From: Patulibacter americanus DSM 16676
GTDB lineage: Bacteria > Actinomycetota > Thermoleophilia > Solirubrobacterales > Solirubrobacteraceae
NCBI RefSeq assembly: GCF_000420025.1
Contig: NZ_ATUD01000002.1
Coordinates: 186,001 to 250,000, forward strand
Direction of reading: 5' to 3'
Length of the DNA stretch: 64,000 nt
Below are positions 24,788 through 35,434 of this stretch, piece by piece. The translations under genes were made by a program, and so were the position numbers. Position 1 is the first letter of the stretch; every line of letters starts with the position of its first letter. The notes beneath the pieces were generated by a model. That model was not told where the DNA came from and searched no databases. It worked only from the letters and a program-made list of their open reading frames with translations.

Positions 24788-24793
24788 TAGGCT
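24788..24793 (+). promoter_or_regulatory. -10 element TAGGCT of clpP
   Basis: TAGGCT about 88 bases before the clpP ATG, giving a leader of about 80 bases. Confidence 0.45.
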
Positions 24794-24880
24794 GAGCAGC
24801 AGGTTCTTCCGAGCCCCGGCCCAGGCGCAGACGCGCACAGGCCGGGTCCCTGCACCCCACTCGAAAGAGGGAACCCCAGC

Positions 24881-25465
24881 ATGAGTCCGATGGTCCCCAT
24901 GGTCGTCGAGCAGACCGCTCGCGGCGAGCGCGCGTTCGACATCTACAGCCGTCTGCTGAACGAGCGGATCATCTTCCTGGGGACCCCGGTCGACGATCAG
25001 ATCGCGAACCTCATCGTCGCGCAGCTCCTGCACCTCGCGTCCGACGACGAGGACAAGGACATCTCGATCTACATCAACTCGCCCGGCGGGTCGGTGTACG
25101 CGGGCCTCGCGATCTACGACACGATGCAGTTCATCAAGCCGCAGGTCCGCACGATCTGCGTCGGCATCGCGATGTCGATGGGCGCGGTCATCCTCTCCGG
25201 CGGCGCGCCGGGCAAGCGCATGGCGCTCCCGAACTCGAAGATCCTGATCCACCAGGTGAGCTCCGGCTTCCAGGGTCAGGCGACGGACGTGGACATCCAC
25301 GCCCGCGAGATCATCGAGCTGCGCGGCAAGCTCGACCAGATCATCTCCCACCACTCCGGCACCCCGCTCGAGAAGGTCAAGCGGGACACGGAGCGCGACT
25401 ACTTCATGGACCCGGAAGAGGCCAAGGAGTACGGGATCATCGACAACGTCGTCACGAAGGCCTAG
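24881..25465 (+). CDS. clpP: ATP-dependent Clp protease proteolytic subunit
   Basis: Serine peptidase subunit forming the barrel that degrades substrates unfolded by ClpX. The 194-residue protein has the oligomer/substrate block [20 protein letters not shown], the nucleophile Ser99 in [10 protein letters not shown], His124 in KILIHQ and the family tail [15 protein letters not shown]. Only one clpP gene is present here, unlike the tandem clpP1-clpP2 of many actinobacteria; a second copy could be elsewhere. GAGGGAAC precedes ATG 24881. clpX follows 57 bases later. Confidence 0.96.
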   Translation: MSPMVPMVVEQTARGERAFDIYSRLLNERIIFLGTPVDDQIANLIVAQLLHLASDDEDKDISIYINSPGGSVYAGLAIYDTMQFIKPQVRTICVGIAMSMGAVILSGGAPGKRMALPNSKILIHQVSSGFQGQATDVDIHAREIIELRGKLDQIISHHSGTPLEKVKRDTERDYFMDPEEAKEYGIIDNVVTKA

Positions 25466-25522
25466 CCGGCTCCTCGGACCGGACGGCTCGCGCGAGCGAC
25501 CCACGAGACACAGGACGCGACC

Positions 25523-26803
<1,281 letters not shown>

Positions 26804-26854
26804 ACGGGGTCTGTGCGCCGGGGCGGGGGCCGTGTCGCGGCCGCCCGCCCCGGG

Positions 26855-26860
26855 TACCCT
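26855..26860 (+). promoter_or_regulatory. -10 element TACCCT of the 95-aa protein gene (leaderless)
   Basis: TACCCT ends 7 bases before ATG 26868. Confidence 0.6.
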
Positions 26861-26867
26861 CGAAGAC

Positions 26868-27155
26868 ATGGGTCTTCTCCGCCGTGCCCCCGTCGTCGCC
26901 GGTCGCCGTGCCGTGCCGTGGCTGCTCGTGCTCGAGCTGCTCCGTCAGGGCCAGCAGCACTGGAACCAGCAGCTCAGCCCGCGTGAGCGCAGCCGCGCCC
27001 TCTCCCTGCTCAAGGCGAGCAAGGGCCGTCCCGGGTCGCTGAGTGCCCGCGAGCAGGAGGAGCTGCGCGCCCTCGCCACGAAGCTCGACCTGAAGGGCTT
27101 CGGCACCCGCGCGGCCCTGTCCACCGCCGGCCGCCGCGTCGGCCGCCGGCACTAG
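26868..27155 (+). CDS. Conserved-looking small basic protein, unknown function
   Basis: A 95-residue, Arg/Leu-rich cytosolic protein. It reads GLLRRAPVVAGRRAVPWLLV, then helical segments with Gln/Glu (LSPRERSRALSLLKASKG and LSAREQEELRALATKLDLKG) and a basic tail, RRVGRRH. The paired 'LS(P/A)RE' helices look like a small DNA- or protein-binding fold, but no named family is recognised. Codon bias and its own leaderless promoter support a real gene. It is convergent with the alpha/beta hydrolase. Confidence 0.75.
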   Translation: MGLLRRAPVVAGRRAVPWLLVLELLRQGQQHWNQQLSPRERSRALSLLKASKGRPGSLSAREQEELRALATKLDLKGFGTRAALSTAGRRVGRRH

Positions 27156-27221
27156 GGCGCAACCGCGGGCCGGGCACCGGCCCCGGACTCCGGTCGACCT
27201 GTCCCGCACCGCGGGCGGCCG

Positions 27222-28055
27222 TCAGGCCGCTCCTGCGGCTGCACCGTGGCTGTCGGCGGCCGCCAGCAGCACCGTGACGATGCGGTCCGGCTGCTCGAAC
27301 ATCGGGAGGTGCCCGGCGCCGTCGAGCACGTGGACGTGGACGGCGGCGGGCAACGCCGCCCGCGGCGCGGTGACGGCGCGGTCCAGCGTCGCCCACACGA
27401 CGTGCACGGGGATGCGCGCGGCCAACGGTGCCAGCCGGCTCCGCACGTCGTAGACCCGGGCCCGCATCGCGGCGCTGACCCGCTCGTAGTCCGCGGCGCG
27501 GACGTAGCCGCGGACGACTGCGAGGGCGTCGGTGTACCCGAAGCCGCCGCTGCCGCCGAGGACGCCGTGTAGCACGGCGTTGCGCACCCGCCGGGGCGCG
27601 AGCAGCGCGGGGAGGACGGGGGACAGGCGCCGACCGGCCTTGATGGCCCGGCCCTCGTGGGCGGCGAGCGGGCGGGACCAGAAGCCCGCGGGCGTGATCG
27701 CCACGACGGAGCGCACCCGGGCCGGCGCCAGCTCGGCCAGCTCCAGCGCGACCCAGCCGCCAAGGGAGTGCCCAACGACGTGGACCCGCTCGACGCCTGC
27801 GGCGTCCAGCGCCCGCACCACGTCGGCGGCCAACGCCGCCGGCGTCGGCTCGATGTCGTCCGGCAGCGGCGGCGCGACCCCGAACCCCGGGAGCTCGGCC
27901 ACGAGCACGTCGCGCGTCTCCGTCAGCCCCGGCAGCAGCGGGGACCAGGAGTGGCGGTCGCCGCCGAGTCCGTGGACGAGCAGCAGGGGCGCCCCGTCGG
28001 GCGCGGGAGCCTGCGGGGACCGGCGGGCGTCGTGCCGCTCCAGGTGGGTCTGCAT
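27222..28055 (-). CDS. Alpha/beta hydrolase
   Basis: Alpha/beta hydrolase-fold esterase or lactonase-like enzyme of 277 residues. It has the oxyanion-hole region LLLVHGLGGDRHSW, the nucleophile elbow VVGHSLGGWVALELA (Ser), and the late histidine in VLDGAGHLPMFEQPD; the catalytic acid probably lies in WATLDRAVT. No signal peptide. ATG 28055 follows GGAGGA; the longer upstream frame overlaps the valS promoter region and is not preferred. Substrate unknown. It is divergent from valS. Confidence 0.87.
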   Translation of the reverse strand: MQTHLERHDARRSPQAPAPDGAPLLLVHGLGGDRHSWSPLLPGLTETRDVLVAELPGFGVAPPLPDDIEPTPAALAADVVRALDAAGVERVHVVGHSLGGWVALELAELAPARVRSVVAITPAGFWSRPLAAHEGRAIKAGRRLSPVLPALLAPRRVRNAVLHGVLGGSGGFGYTDALAVVRGYVRAADYERVSAAMRARVYDVRSRLAPLAARIPVHVVWATLDRAVTAPRAALPAAVHVHVLDGAGHLPMFEQPDRIVTVLLAAADSHGAAAGAA

Positions 28056-28131
28056 GAAGGGTCCTCCGCGGCCGATCGTCGGCCGGACGCGGTGTCGGAT
28101 GCACGAGCGCACCCCGAACGCAGGGGGATCC

Positions 28132-28137
28132 TAGACT
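28132..28137 (+). promoter_or_regulatory. -10 element TAGACT of valS (leaderless)
   Basis: TAGACT ends 7 bases before ATG 28145. No T-box-like leader is possible with this start. Confidence 0.6.
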
Positions 28138-28144
28138 GGAGGGG

Positions 28145-30790
28145 ATGTCCGACACGACCGATTCCCCTCGCCCCGAGCCCGCCCAGGTCGAGGCGGAGGT
28201 CTTCGCGCGCTGGGAGGAGGCCGGGGTCTTCCGTGCCCGGGAGGACGTGGAGGGCGCCGAGTCGTTCTCCGTGGCGATCCCGCCCCCGAACGTCACCGGG
28301 GCCCTCCACATGGGTCACGCGCTGAACGGCTCGATCCAGGACGCGCTCGTGCGCCTGAACCGGATGCGCGGCAAGAACGTCCGCTGGACCGTCGGCACGG
28401 ACCACGCCGGCATCGCGACGCAGACGAAGGTGGAGCAGGCGCTGGTCGCGGAGGGCACGAGCCGCGAGGAGCTCGGACGCGAGGCCTTCGTCGCCCGCAC
28501 GCAGGAGTGGCGTCAGCAGTACGGCGGCACGATCATCGGCCAGTTCCGGCGCCTCGGCTGCTCCGCCGACTACGAGCACGAGCGCTTCACGATGGACGAG
28601 GGCTACGCCCAGGCCGTCCTGAAGGTGTTCGTCGACCTCTACGAGCAGGGTCTGATCTACCGGGACACCTACCTCGTGAACTGGGACCCGGGCTCCCGCT
28701 CCGCGATCTCCGACCTCGAGGTCGAGGACCGCGAGGAGACGGACACGCTCTTCCAGATCGCCTACCCGCTCAAGGACGCCGACGCGTCCGCCGACGGCGT
28801 GACCGAGCTCGTGGTGGCGACCGTCCGCCCCGAGACGATGCTGGGCGACGTCGCCGTGGCCGTCCACCCCGAGGACGAGCGGTTCAAGCACCTCATCGGC
28901 CGCACCGTCCTGCTGCCCTTCGTCGGCCGCGAGCTCCCCGTCATCGGCGACGACTACGTCAAGACGGACTTCGGCACCGGGTGCCTGAAGATCACGCCGG
29001 CGCACGACCCCAACGACTTCGAGATCGGCCACCGCCACGGGCTCGAGCAGCTCAACGTGATCGGCGAGGACGGCCGGATCACCGGCGGCTACGCCCCGCA
29101 GTTCGAGGGCATGACGACGGCCGAGGCGCGCGAGGCGATCGTCGCCGCGCTCCGCGAGCAGGGCGCACTGCGGGCCGAGGAGCCCTACACGCACACCGTC
29201 CCGTTCTCGCAGCGCTCGGGCCAGCGCATCGAGCCGCTGATCTCGCTGCAGTGGTTCATGCGGATGGACGAGCTGGCGCAGCCCGCGATCGACGCGGTCA
29301 AGGACGGCCGCGTGCGCATCCACCCCGAGAGCCAGCAGCGCCGCTACATCGCGTGGCTCGAGGAGATCCGCCCGTGGGTGCTCTCCCGCCAGCTGTGGTG
29401 GGGCCACCAGATCCCCGTCTGGTACCGCGGTGACGAGACGTACTGCGGCGTCGAGCCCCCGGAGGGCGAGGGCTGGGAGCGCGACCCCGACGTCCTCGAC
29501 ACGTGGTTCTCGTCCGGGCTCTGGCCCTTCGCGACCCTCGGCTGGCCCGAGGGGACACCGGAGCTGCGGGCCTTCTACCCGACCTCCGTGCTCTCGACGG
29601 CGCGCGACATCCTCTTCCTGTGGGTCGCCCGCATGGTGATGCTCGGCCTGCGCTTCGCCGACGACGTCCCCTTCCGCGACGTCTACTGCCACTCCGTCAT
29701 CCAGGCGCCCGACGGCCGCCGCATGAGCAAGTCGCTCGGCACGGGCATCGACCCGCTGGCCCTGATGGACGGCGGCCCCCGCCCGGCCGTCTTCGCCAAG
29801 AAGAAGGGCGCCGACGCCGGGGAGTTTCCGGCCTACGGCGCCGACGCCGTGCGCTTCGGCCTGCTCGCGATGTCGTCGACCCAGGACGTGCGCTTCTCGG
29901 AGGAGAAGATCGCGCAGGGCAAGCAGCTCGTGACGAAGCTCGGCAACGCCGTGCGCTTCGCGGCCGGCCGCCTGGGGGACGCGGACCAGGCCGTCGCGGC
30001 CGCCGGCGTGTCGGGCGCCGACCTCCCCACGCGCCTCGAGGACCGCTGGATCGTCTCGCGCACGGAGCGGATCGCCCGCGAGACCGCCGCCCGCATCGAC
30101 GAGTACGACTTCGCGAAGGCCGCGCTCGGGCTCTACGACTTCGTCTACGGCGAGCTCTGCGACTGGTACCTCGAGCTCGTGAAGGGCCGCGAGGCCGCCA
30201 CGGACGCCGACCTGTCCCGCACGCTGGCCTGGGCGCTGCGCCGCACCCTGCAGATCGCGCACCCGGTCATCCCGTTCGCCACGGAGGAGGCCTGGGCGTC
30301 CATCCCCGGCACCTCGGGCCTCCTGGCGGCCTCGCTGCTGCCGGCGCCCGACGACGGGCTGCTGGACCCGGAGGCCGAGGAGCGCCTGGCCCGGGTCATC
30401 GACGCCATCACGACCGTGCGCTCGTGGCGCAACGGCGCCAACGTGCCGCCCGGCCCGATCCTGCCGGCGCGCCTCGAGGCCGACGGCTACGACGACGAGG
30501 CCACGACGCTGATCGCGCGGCTCGCCCGCCTGCAGCCCACGGACGAGGCCGGCGACGCCGTGCCCGTCGCCATCCCCGGCGGCCAGGTCGCGATCCTGGC
30601 CGGCGAGCACGTCGACCCCGCCGCGGAGCGGGCGCGCGTGGAGAAGCGCCGCGCCGAGGTCGAGGGGCAGATCGCCTCGACGGAGAAGCGCCTGGGCAAC
30701 GAGCAGTTCGTCTCGCGCGCCCCCGCCGAGGTCGTGGCCGCCGAGCGGGCGAAGGTCGAGGCGCTCCGCGAGGAGCTCCGCACGCTGTGA
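28145..30790 (+). CDS. valS: Valyl-tRNA synthetase
   Basis: Class I aminoacyl-tRNA synthetase charging tRNA-Val, with an editing domain. The HIGH motif is HMGH (residues 55-58) after PPPNVTGAL; the KMSKS loop reads RMSKS in GRRMSKSLGTG near residue 526, a conservative Lys-to-Arg change in its first position. The CP1 editing domain includes TVRPETMLGDVAVAVHP. The C-terminal part has the anticodon domain and a coiled-coil arm rich in Arg/Glu (ERARVEKRRAEVEGQIAS). The 881-residue length is normal. folC overlaps its stop. Confidence 0.97.
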   Translation: MSDTTDSPRPEPAQVEAEVFARWEEAGVFRAREDVEGAESFSVAIPPPNVTGALHMGHALNGSIQDALVRLNRMRGKNVRWTVGTDHAGIATQTKVEQALVAEGTSREELGREAFVARTQEWRQQYGGTIIGQFRRLGCSADYEHERFTMDEGYAQAVLKVFVDLYEQGLIYRDTYLVNWDPGSRSAISDLEVEDREETDTLFQIAYPLKDADASADGVTELVVATVRPETMLGDVAVAVHPEDERFKHLIGRTVLLPFVGRELPVIGDDYVKTDFGTGCLKITPAHDPNDFEIGHRHGLEQLNVIGEDGRITGGYAPQFEGMTTAEAREAIVAALREQGALRAEEPYTHTVPFSQRSGQRIEPLISLQWFMRMDELAQPAIDAVKDGRVRIHPESQQRRYIAWLEEIRPWVLSRQLWWGHQIPVWYRGDETYCGVEPPEGEGWERDPDVLDTWFSSGLWPFATLGWPEGTPELRAFYPTSVLSTARDILFLWVARMVMLGLRFADDVPFRDVYCHSVIQAPDGRRMSKSLGTGIDPLALMDGGPRPAVFAKKKGADAGEFPAYGADAVRFGLLAMSSTQDVRFSEEKIAQGKQLVTKLGNAVRFAAGRLGDADQAVAAAGVSGADLPTRLEDRWIVSRTERIARETAARIDEYDFAKAALGLYDFVYGELCDWYLELVKGREAATDADLSRTLAWALRRTLQIAHPVIPFATEEAWASIPGTSGLLAASLLPAPDDGLLDPEAEERLARVIDAITTVRSWRNGANVPPGPILPARLEADGYDDEATTLIARLARLQPTDEAGDAVPVAIPGGQVAILAGEHVDPAAERARVEKRRAEVEGQIASTEKRLGNEQFVSRAPAEVVAAERAKVEALREELRTL

Positions 30791-32139
30791 GCGGCCCGGA
30801 AGCTCCCGGCGCGGGGGCGCTGCGGGCGGCCGAGGAGTGGCTCCTCGGCCGCGAGCTCTTCGGGATCCGCCCCGGCCTGGAGCGGATGCGCGTGCTGCTC
30901 GCCCGCCTCGGCGACCCGCAGGACCGCTTCGACGCGATCCACGTCGTCGGGTCCAACGGCAAGACCTCGACGGTGACGATCGCCGAGGCGCTCCTGGAGC
31001 GCCACGGGGTGCGGGCCGGGACGTACGTCTCGCCCCACCTCGTAAGCTTCCGCGAGCGCGTGGGCATCGCGGGGGAGCCGGCGGCCCCGGAGCCCTTCGC
31101 GGCGGCCGTGACGCGGGTGCGCGAGGCCGCAGAGGCCCTCGAGGCCGAGGCCACCCGGGCGGAGGCCGCGGGGGAGGCCCCCGCCATCGACGGCCCCGTC
31201 ACCCAGTTCGAGGCCGTGACGGCGGCGGCGTTCGTCGTCCTGGCCGAGGCCGGCGTCGCGTGCGCCGTGATCGAGGCGGGGCTCGGAGGACGCTGGGACG
31301 CCACGAACGTGCTGCCCCCGGCGACGCCGGGGGGCGGAGCGCCCGTCGCCGTGCTCACCTCCGTCTCGCTCGAGCACACCCGCTGGCTCGGCGACACCGT
31401 CGAGGCGATCGCCACGGAGAAGGCCGCGGTCCTCCGGCCCGGCGGCGTGCTGGTGCTCGCCCACGGCCTGCCGGCGGGGGCCCGCGAGGTCGCCCTGGCC
31501 CGCGCGGCCGAGGTCGGGGGGACGGTCGTCGAGGCCCCGGCGGACCCGGGGCCCGACGTGCCGACCCCGGGCGCCGCGCATTACCAGCGGCGCAACCTCG
31601 CCACCGCGATCGCCGCGGTGTCGGCGGCGCTGGGGCCCGACGTCCCGCGCGACCCCGGCGCCGAGCGCGACGTCGCGGCGCACCTCGCCGTCCCCGGCCG
31701 CTTCGAGACCGTCGAGCCCGGAGGCGGTCCCGACGGCGGTCCGCGGGTGATCCACGACGGCGCCCACAACGAGGCGGGCTTCGTGGCGCTCGGCGACGCC
31801 CTGCGCGCCGACCCGCCGTCGCGACCGCTCGTGCTGCTCGTGGGCGTGCTGGACGACAAGGATCCCGTCGGAATGCTCGCCGCCGTGGCCCCCTGGGCGG
31901 ACGCCGTGGTCGTGACGGAGCCGACGAACCCCCGGCGTCTGCCGGCGGCCGACCTGGCGCGCGTCGCGGCGCGGGCGCTGCCCGACCGCGAAACCCGCGT
32001 GGTCGCCGGCGTGCACGACGCGCTGGCGGCGGCCCGTACACTTGCCGGATCGCGCGGCACGGTGCTGGTCACCGGGTCGCTGCACCTCGTCGCGGATCTT
32101 CGCCGTGGCCGGGGAGCCGGCCCCGGCGCGCGCTTCTGA
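30787..32139 (+). CDS. folC: Folylpolyglutamate synthase / dihydrofolate synthase
   Basis: Mur ligase-family enzyme adding glutamate to dihydropteroate or folates. The P-loop is VVGSNGKTSTV near residue 55; SPHLVSFRERVGI, EAGLGGRWDATNVL and SLEHTRWLGDTVEAIATEK follow as family blocks, with HDGAHNEAGF in the C-terminal domain. It is 450 residues, starting at GTG 30787, which overlaps the valS stop (GTGA). The valS-folC pairing is a classic bacterial arrangement. Confidence 0.95.
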   Translation: MSGPEAPGAGALRAAEEWLLGRELFGIRPGLERMRVLLARLGDPQDRFDAIHVVGSNGKTSTVTIAEALLERHGVRAGTYVSPHLVSFRERVGIAGEPAAPEPFAAAVTRVREAAEALEAEATRAEAAGEAPAIDGPVTQFEAVTAAAFVVLAEAGVACAVIEAGLGGRWDATNVLPPATPGGGAPVAVLTSVSLEHTRWLGDTVEAIATEKAAVLRPGGVLVLAHGLPAGAREVALARAAEVGGTVVEAPADPGPDVPTPGAAHYQRRNLATAIAAVSAALGPDVPRDPGAERDVAAHLAVPGRFETVEPGGGPDGGPRVIHDGAHNEAGFVALGDALRADPPSRPLVLLVGVLDDKDPVGMLAAVAPWADAVVVTEPTNPRRLPAADLARVAARALPDRETRVVAGVHDALAAARTLAGSRGTVLVTGSLHLVADLRRGRGAGPGARF

Positions 32140-32141
32140 CC

Positions 32142-32276
32142 ATGCCTTCGTCCACCCCTCGCCACGACGACCAGATCCCGTTCCTGCGCATGGTGCTCGC
32201 GGTCGCGGCCGTCGTCGCGGTCGTGATCCTCGTGTTCTTCGCGATCGGTTACGGCCTCGGCCGGGCCTTCGTCTAG
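32142..32276 (+). CDS. Small single-pass membrane protein (44 aa)
   Basis: ORF of 44 codons beginning two bases after the folC stop. A polar N-terminus (PSSTPRHDDQIPFLR) precedes one hydrophobic helix, MVLAVAAVVAVVILVFFAIG, and the end GYGLGRAFV. Close spacing with folC implies co-transcription. It would otherwise be missed because of its size. Function unknown. Confidence 0.65.
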   Translation: MPSSTPRHDDQIPFLRMVLAVAAVVAVVILVFFAIGYGLGRAFV

Positions 32277-32320
32277 CCCGCGCGTGTCCGTACCAGGAAT
32301 CACCCGACCCGGCGACGAAC

Positions 32321-32326
32321 TACCGT
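32321..32326 (+). promoter_or_regulatory. -10 element TACCGT of the zinc ribbon membrane protein gene
   Basis: TACCGT ends 4 bases before GTG 32331 and 13 before ATG 32340, so it supports the second start with a very short leader. Confidence 0.45.
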
Positions 32327-32330
32327 TCCT

Positions 32331-32912
32331 GTGAACCCCATGCCTGCTCCTCTCGCCGTGTTCGGCATCAACAACAGCACGCTCGACACGGTCGTGAAGC
32401 TGCTGGTCCTCTTCGTCGTCCTGATCTGGCTGGCGCTCGTCTACTACACGTGGGCCGACGCGCGCCGCCGCATCTCCGACCCGATCCTCATCGGCACGGC
32501 GACCCTCGCGGCGCTCGTGCTGCCCTTCGCGGGCACGATCATCTACATGGTCGTGCGGCCGCCGGAGTACCTCGACGACGTCCGCGAGCGCGAGCTCGAG
32601 ATGCAGGCCGCCGAGGCCCGCCTGCTGCAGTCCGGCGTCCTCCTGTGCCCGCACTGCGAGTACCAGGTGCAGAAGGACTTCCTGCGCTGCCCCTCCTGCC
32701 TGAAGAAGCTGCGCGACCAGTGCACGGGCTGCGCGCGCCCGCTCGATCCCGAGTGGCGCATCTGCCCGTTCTGCGAGACGGAGATCCCCGGCCGCACGCC
32801 GCGTCGCCGCCGCGCCCGTGCCGCAGGACCGGGCGGGCCGGGCGAGGACGAGCCGCAGGCCGAGCCGGACCCCCGCGAGGGCCGCCGGGGCGAGCCCCGC
32901 GCCCGGCGCTGA
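32331..32912 (+). CDS. Membrane protein with double zinc ribbon
   Basis: Up to 193 residues (GTG 32331; ATG 32340 is an equally good start). Two hydrophobic helices (VVKLLVLFVVLIWLALVYYTW and PILIGTATLAALVLPFAGTI) are followed by a cytosolic part with two zinc ribbons: CPHC...CPSC and CTGC...CPFC. The C-terminus is disordered, rich in Arg, Pro and Glu. Such membrane zinc ribbon proteins are frequent in Thermoleophilia; their role is unknown. ndk lies 111 bases downstream. Confidence 0.8.
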   Translation: MNPMPAPLAVFGINNSTLDTVVKLLVLFVVLIWLALVYYTWADARRRISDPILIGTATLAALVLPFAGTIIYMVVRPPEYLDDVRERELEMQAAEARLLQSGVLLCPHCEYQVQKDFLRCPSCLKKLRDQCTGCARPLDPEWRICPFCETEIPGRTPRRRRARAAGPGGPGEDEPQAEPDPREGRRGEPRARR

Positions 32913-33023
32913 TCCGCCGCGGCCACCGGCCGCGGCGCACCCCGCCGACACGCGCCCCCGCGCGGCTGCTTCACTTTCCGCGTCCGTACCTCCCAGACGC
33001 GCGGATCGCCGCGCAGGAGACCC

Positions 33024-33431
33024 ATGTCCCGCACCCTCATCCTCGTCAAGCCGGACGGCGTCCAGCGCCAGCTCGTCGGCGACGTCCTCGGCCGCTTCGA
33101 GCGCAAGGGCCTGAAGATCGCCGCCCTCAAGCTCGTGCAGCTGCAGACGGCCGTCGTCGAGGAGCACTACGCCCACCTCAACGACAAGCCGTTCTTCGGC
33201 GAGCTCGTGTCCTTCATGACGCAGAGCCCCGTCGTCGCCGCGATCCTCGAGGGCGACTCCGCCGTCGAGGTCGGCCGCCAGGTCATCGGCGCCACGAACC
33301 CGCTCGAGGCCACGATGGGCTCGATCCGCGGCGACCTCGCGATCTCCGCCGGCGAGAACATCGTCCACGGCTCGGACTCGGACGAGAACGCCGAGATCGA
33401 GATCAAGCGCTTCTTCTCGGAGCTCGGCTGA
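33024..33431 (+). CDS. ndk: Nucleoside diphosphate kinase
   Basis: Balances nucleoside triphosphate pools by phosphate transfer through a phosphohistidine. The 135-residue protein starts SRTLILVKPDGVQRQLVGDV and has the active site NIVHGSDSDENAEIEI with the catalytic His. All family blocks (ATNPLEATMGSIRGDLA) are present. GGAGA lies upstream of ATG 33024. maf starts 4 bases after its stop. Confidence 0.97.
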   Translation: MSRTLILVKPDGVQRQLVGDVLGRFERKGLKIAALKLVQLQTAVVEEHYAHLNDKPFFGELVSFMTQSPVVAAILEGDSAVEVGRQVIGATNPLEATMGSIRGDLAISAGENIVHGSDSDENAEIEIKRFFSELG

Positions 33432-33435
33432 GCCG

Positions 33436-34080
33436 ATGACCCCCGGCGGGAGCGGCACCCCGGACCCTGACGGTCCGGTGCCCGCGCCCGCCGGCCCCGC
33501 GCTGGTGCTCGCCTCGGCGTCGCCCCAGCGCCGCACGATCCTCACGACGCTCCGCGTCCCGCACCGCGTGCGGGTGGCGGGGGTCGAGGAGACCGCCGAC
33601 GGCGAGCCCGTCGCGGTCGCCGTCGAGAACGCGCTGCGCAAGGCGCGCGCCGTCGCGGCCCTCGAGCCGGCCGGCACCCTGGTGCTCGGCGCCGACACGG
33701 TGATCGTCGACCGCACGGAGCCGATGCCCCGCGCCGTGGGCAAGCCGGGCGACGCCGCTGAGGCCGCCGCGATGCTCGCCCGCTGGTCGGGCGCCGACCA
33801 CCACGTGGCCTCGGCCGCCGCCGTCGTGCGCGCCGGTGCGGGGGAGGGGCACGAAGTCCTGCTCGCGGACGCCGACCTGACCCGCGTGCGGTTCCGGCTC
33901 TTCGACGAGGCCGACGTCGCCTGGTACGTCGGCACGGGCGAGTGGGAGGGCCGCGCCGGCGCCTACGCCATCCAGGAGCGCGGCGGCCTGCTCGTCGACG
34001 GGATCGACGGCGACTGGTGGACCGTCGTGGGCTTGCCCGTCGCGATGCTCGCGCGGCGCATGCCCCAGCTGCTGCGCTGA
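33436..34080 (+). CDS. maf: Maf family nucleotide pyrophosphatase
   Basis: House-cleaning pyrophosphatase hydrolysing non-canonical or dTTP/UTP-type nucleotides; in some bacteria linked to septum formation. The signature ASASPQRRTIL (phosphate-binding loop), then VLGADTVIVDR with the catalytic Asp and the GRAGAYAIQERGGLLVDGIDGDW block are present. It is 214 residues, with a short disordered, Pro-rich N-terminus before the core. It lies 4 bases after ndk and is probably co-transcribed. Confidence 0.93.
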   Translation: MTPGGSGTPDPDGPVPAPAGPALVLASASPQRRTILTTLRVPHRVRVAGVEETADGEPVAVAVENALRKARAVAALEPAGTLVLGADTVIVDRTEPMPRAVGKPGDAAEAAAMLARWSGADHHVASAAAVVRAGAGEGHEVLLADADLTRVRFRLFDEADVAWYVGTGEWEGRAGAYAIQERGGLLVDGIDGDWWTVVGLPVAMLARRMPQLLR

Positions 34081-34214
34081 GCGCCTGCCCGCCCCGGCGG
34101 CCGACCGGCGCGTCGGTGGCGCCGCGGCACTCCTCGTCGCGGCGGCGCGCCCACCGCGGGTGCGCCCGCGCTTGCAGGCCCGCCTGCACCTCTGGGCCGG
34201 GGTGGAGGCTCCGA

Positions 34215-34220
34215 TACACT
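34215..34220 (+). promoter_or_regulatory. -10 element TACACT of the mre operon
   Basis: TACACT about 95 bases before the mreB ATG, the only promoter-like hexamer in the 234-base maf-mreB gap. It predicts a leader near 88 bases. Confidence 0.5.
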
Positions 34221-34314
34221 CCGCGTCCGGTCCGCGGCGGTGGGTCCGCCCGGCGCGCGTCCCTCGCGCGCCCGTTCCCACCGACATCCACGAGGACCCG
34301 GAGCCCCTGCCTCG

Positions 34315-35373
34315 ATGAGCATCTTCAGCTATCTCACCGGGATCGGCAGCCGCGACATGGCCGTCGACCTCGGCACCGCCAACACCCTCGTCTACGTGCG
34401 GGGCCGCGGCATCGTCCTGTCGGAGCCGTCCGTCGTGGCGATCGACTCGCGCTCCGGCGAGGTCCACGCCGTCGGCATCGAGGCCAAGCGCATGCTCGGC
34501 CGCACCCCGGGGACGATCCAGGCCATCCGTCCGCTGAAGGACGGCGTCATCGCCGACTTCGACGTGACGGAGGAGATGCTGCGCCACTTCATCCAGAAGG
34601 CGCACCAGAACCGCTTCGCGCACCCCCGCGTCGTCGTCTGCGTGCCCTCCGGCGTCACCGGCGTCGAGAAGCGCGCGGTCGAGGAGGCCTCGATCTCGGC
34701 CGGCGCCCGCCAGGCGTACCTCATCGAGGAGCCGATGGCCGCCGCGATCGGCGCGGGCCTGCCCGTCGCCGAGCCGACCGGCTCCATGGTCGTCGACATC
34801 GGCGGCGGCACGAGCGAGGTCGCCGTGATCTCGCTCGGCGGCATCGTCGTCTCCCAGTCCGTCCGCGTCGGCGGCGACGAGTTCGACGAGGCGATCGTCG
34901 CCTACGCCAAGCGCGAGTACAAGCTGCTCATCGGCACGCAGATGGCCGAGGACGTCAAGCTCGAGGTCGGGTCCGCGTACCCGATGGTCGAGGAGGTCCA
35001 GACCGAGATCCGCGGCCGCGACATGGTCTCGGGTCTGCCGAAGACCGTCGTGATCACCTCGGAGGAGGTCCGGACGGCGCTCGAGGAGCCCCTCTCGACC
35101 ATCATCGAGGCCGTGAAGGAGACGCTCGACCGCACGCCGCCCGAGCTCTCCTCCGACATCATGGACCGCGGGATCATGCTGGCGGGCGGCGGTTCGCTGC
35201 TGCGCGGGCTGGACGAGCGGCTCCGCGAGGAGACGCAGATGCCCGCACACCTGGCAGAGTCCCCGCTGACGTGCGTGGCCGTCGGCTCCGGGCGCTCGCT
35301 GGAGGAGTTCGAGGTCATCCACCGGATGAACCGCGGACACTCCCGCAACGGGCGCCGCCGCAACCGCTACTGA
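34315..35373 (+). CDS. mreB: Rod shape-determining protein MreB
   Basis: Actin-like protein that guides lateral cell-wall synthesis at the membrane. The phosphate-1 loop [12 protein letters not shown], the adenosine region [18 protein letters not shown] and [16 protein letters not shown] are all visible. It is 352 residues with ATG 34315 and an N-terminal amphipathic start (SIFSYLTG). It heads the mreB-mreC-mreD-mrdA-rodA operon, so the organism is expected to be rod-shaped or to elongate laterally, unlike apically growing actinobacteria that lack this set. Confidence 0.97.
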   Translation: MSIFSYLTGIGSRDMAVDLGTANTLVYVRGRGIVLSEPSVVAIDSRSGEVHAVGIEAKRMLGRTPGTIQAIRPLKDGVIADFDVTEEMLRHFIQKAHQNRFAHPRVVVCVPSGVTGVEKRAVEEASISAGARQAYLIEEPMAAAIGAGLPVAEPTGSMVVDIGGGTSEVAVISLGGIVVSQSVRVGGDEFDEAIVAYAKREYKLLIGTQMAEDVKLEVGSAYPMVEEVQTEIRGRDMVSGLPKTVVITSEEVRTALEEPLSTIIEAVKETLDRTPPELSSDIMDRGIMLAGGGSLLRGLDERLREETQMPAHLAESPLTCVAVGSGRSLEEFEVIHRMNRGHSRNGRRRNRY

Positions 35374-35434
35374 GCACCCGCCGCCGCCCGAGCCGGCCTC
35401 CGCGCGCCGTCCCCCACCTCGCGCACCCCCTGTT

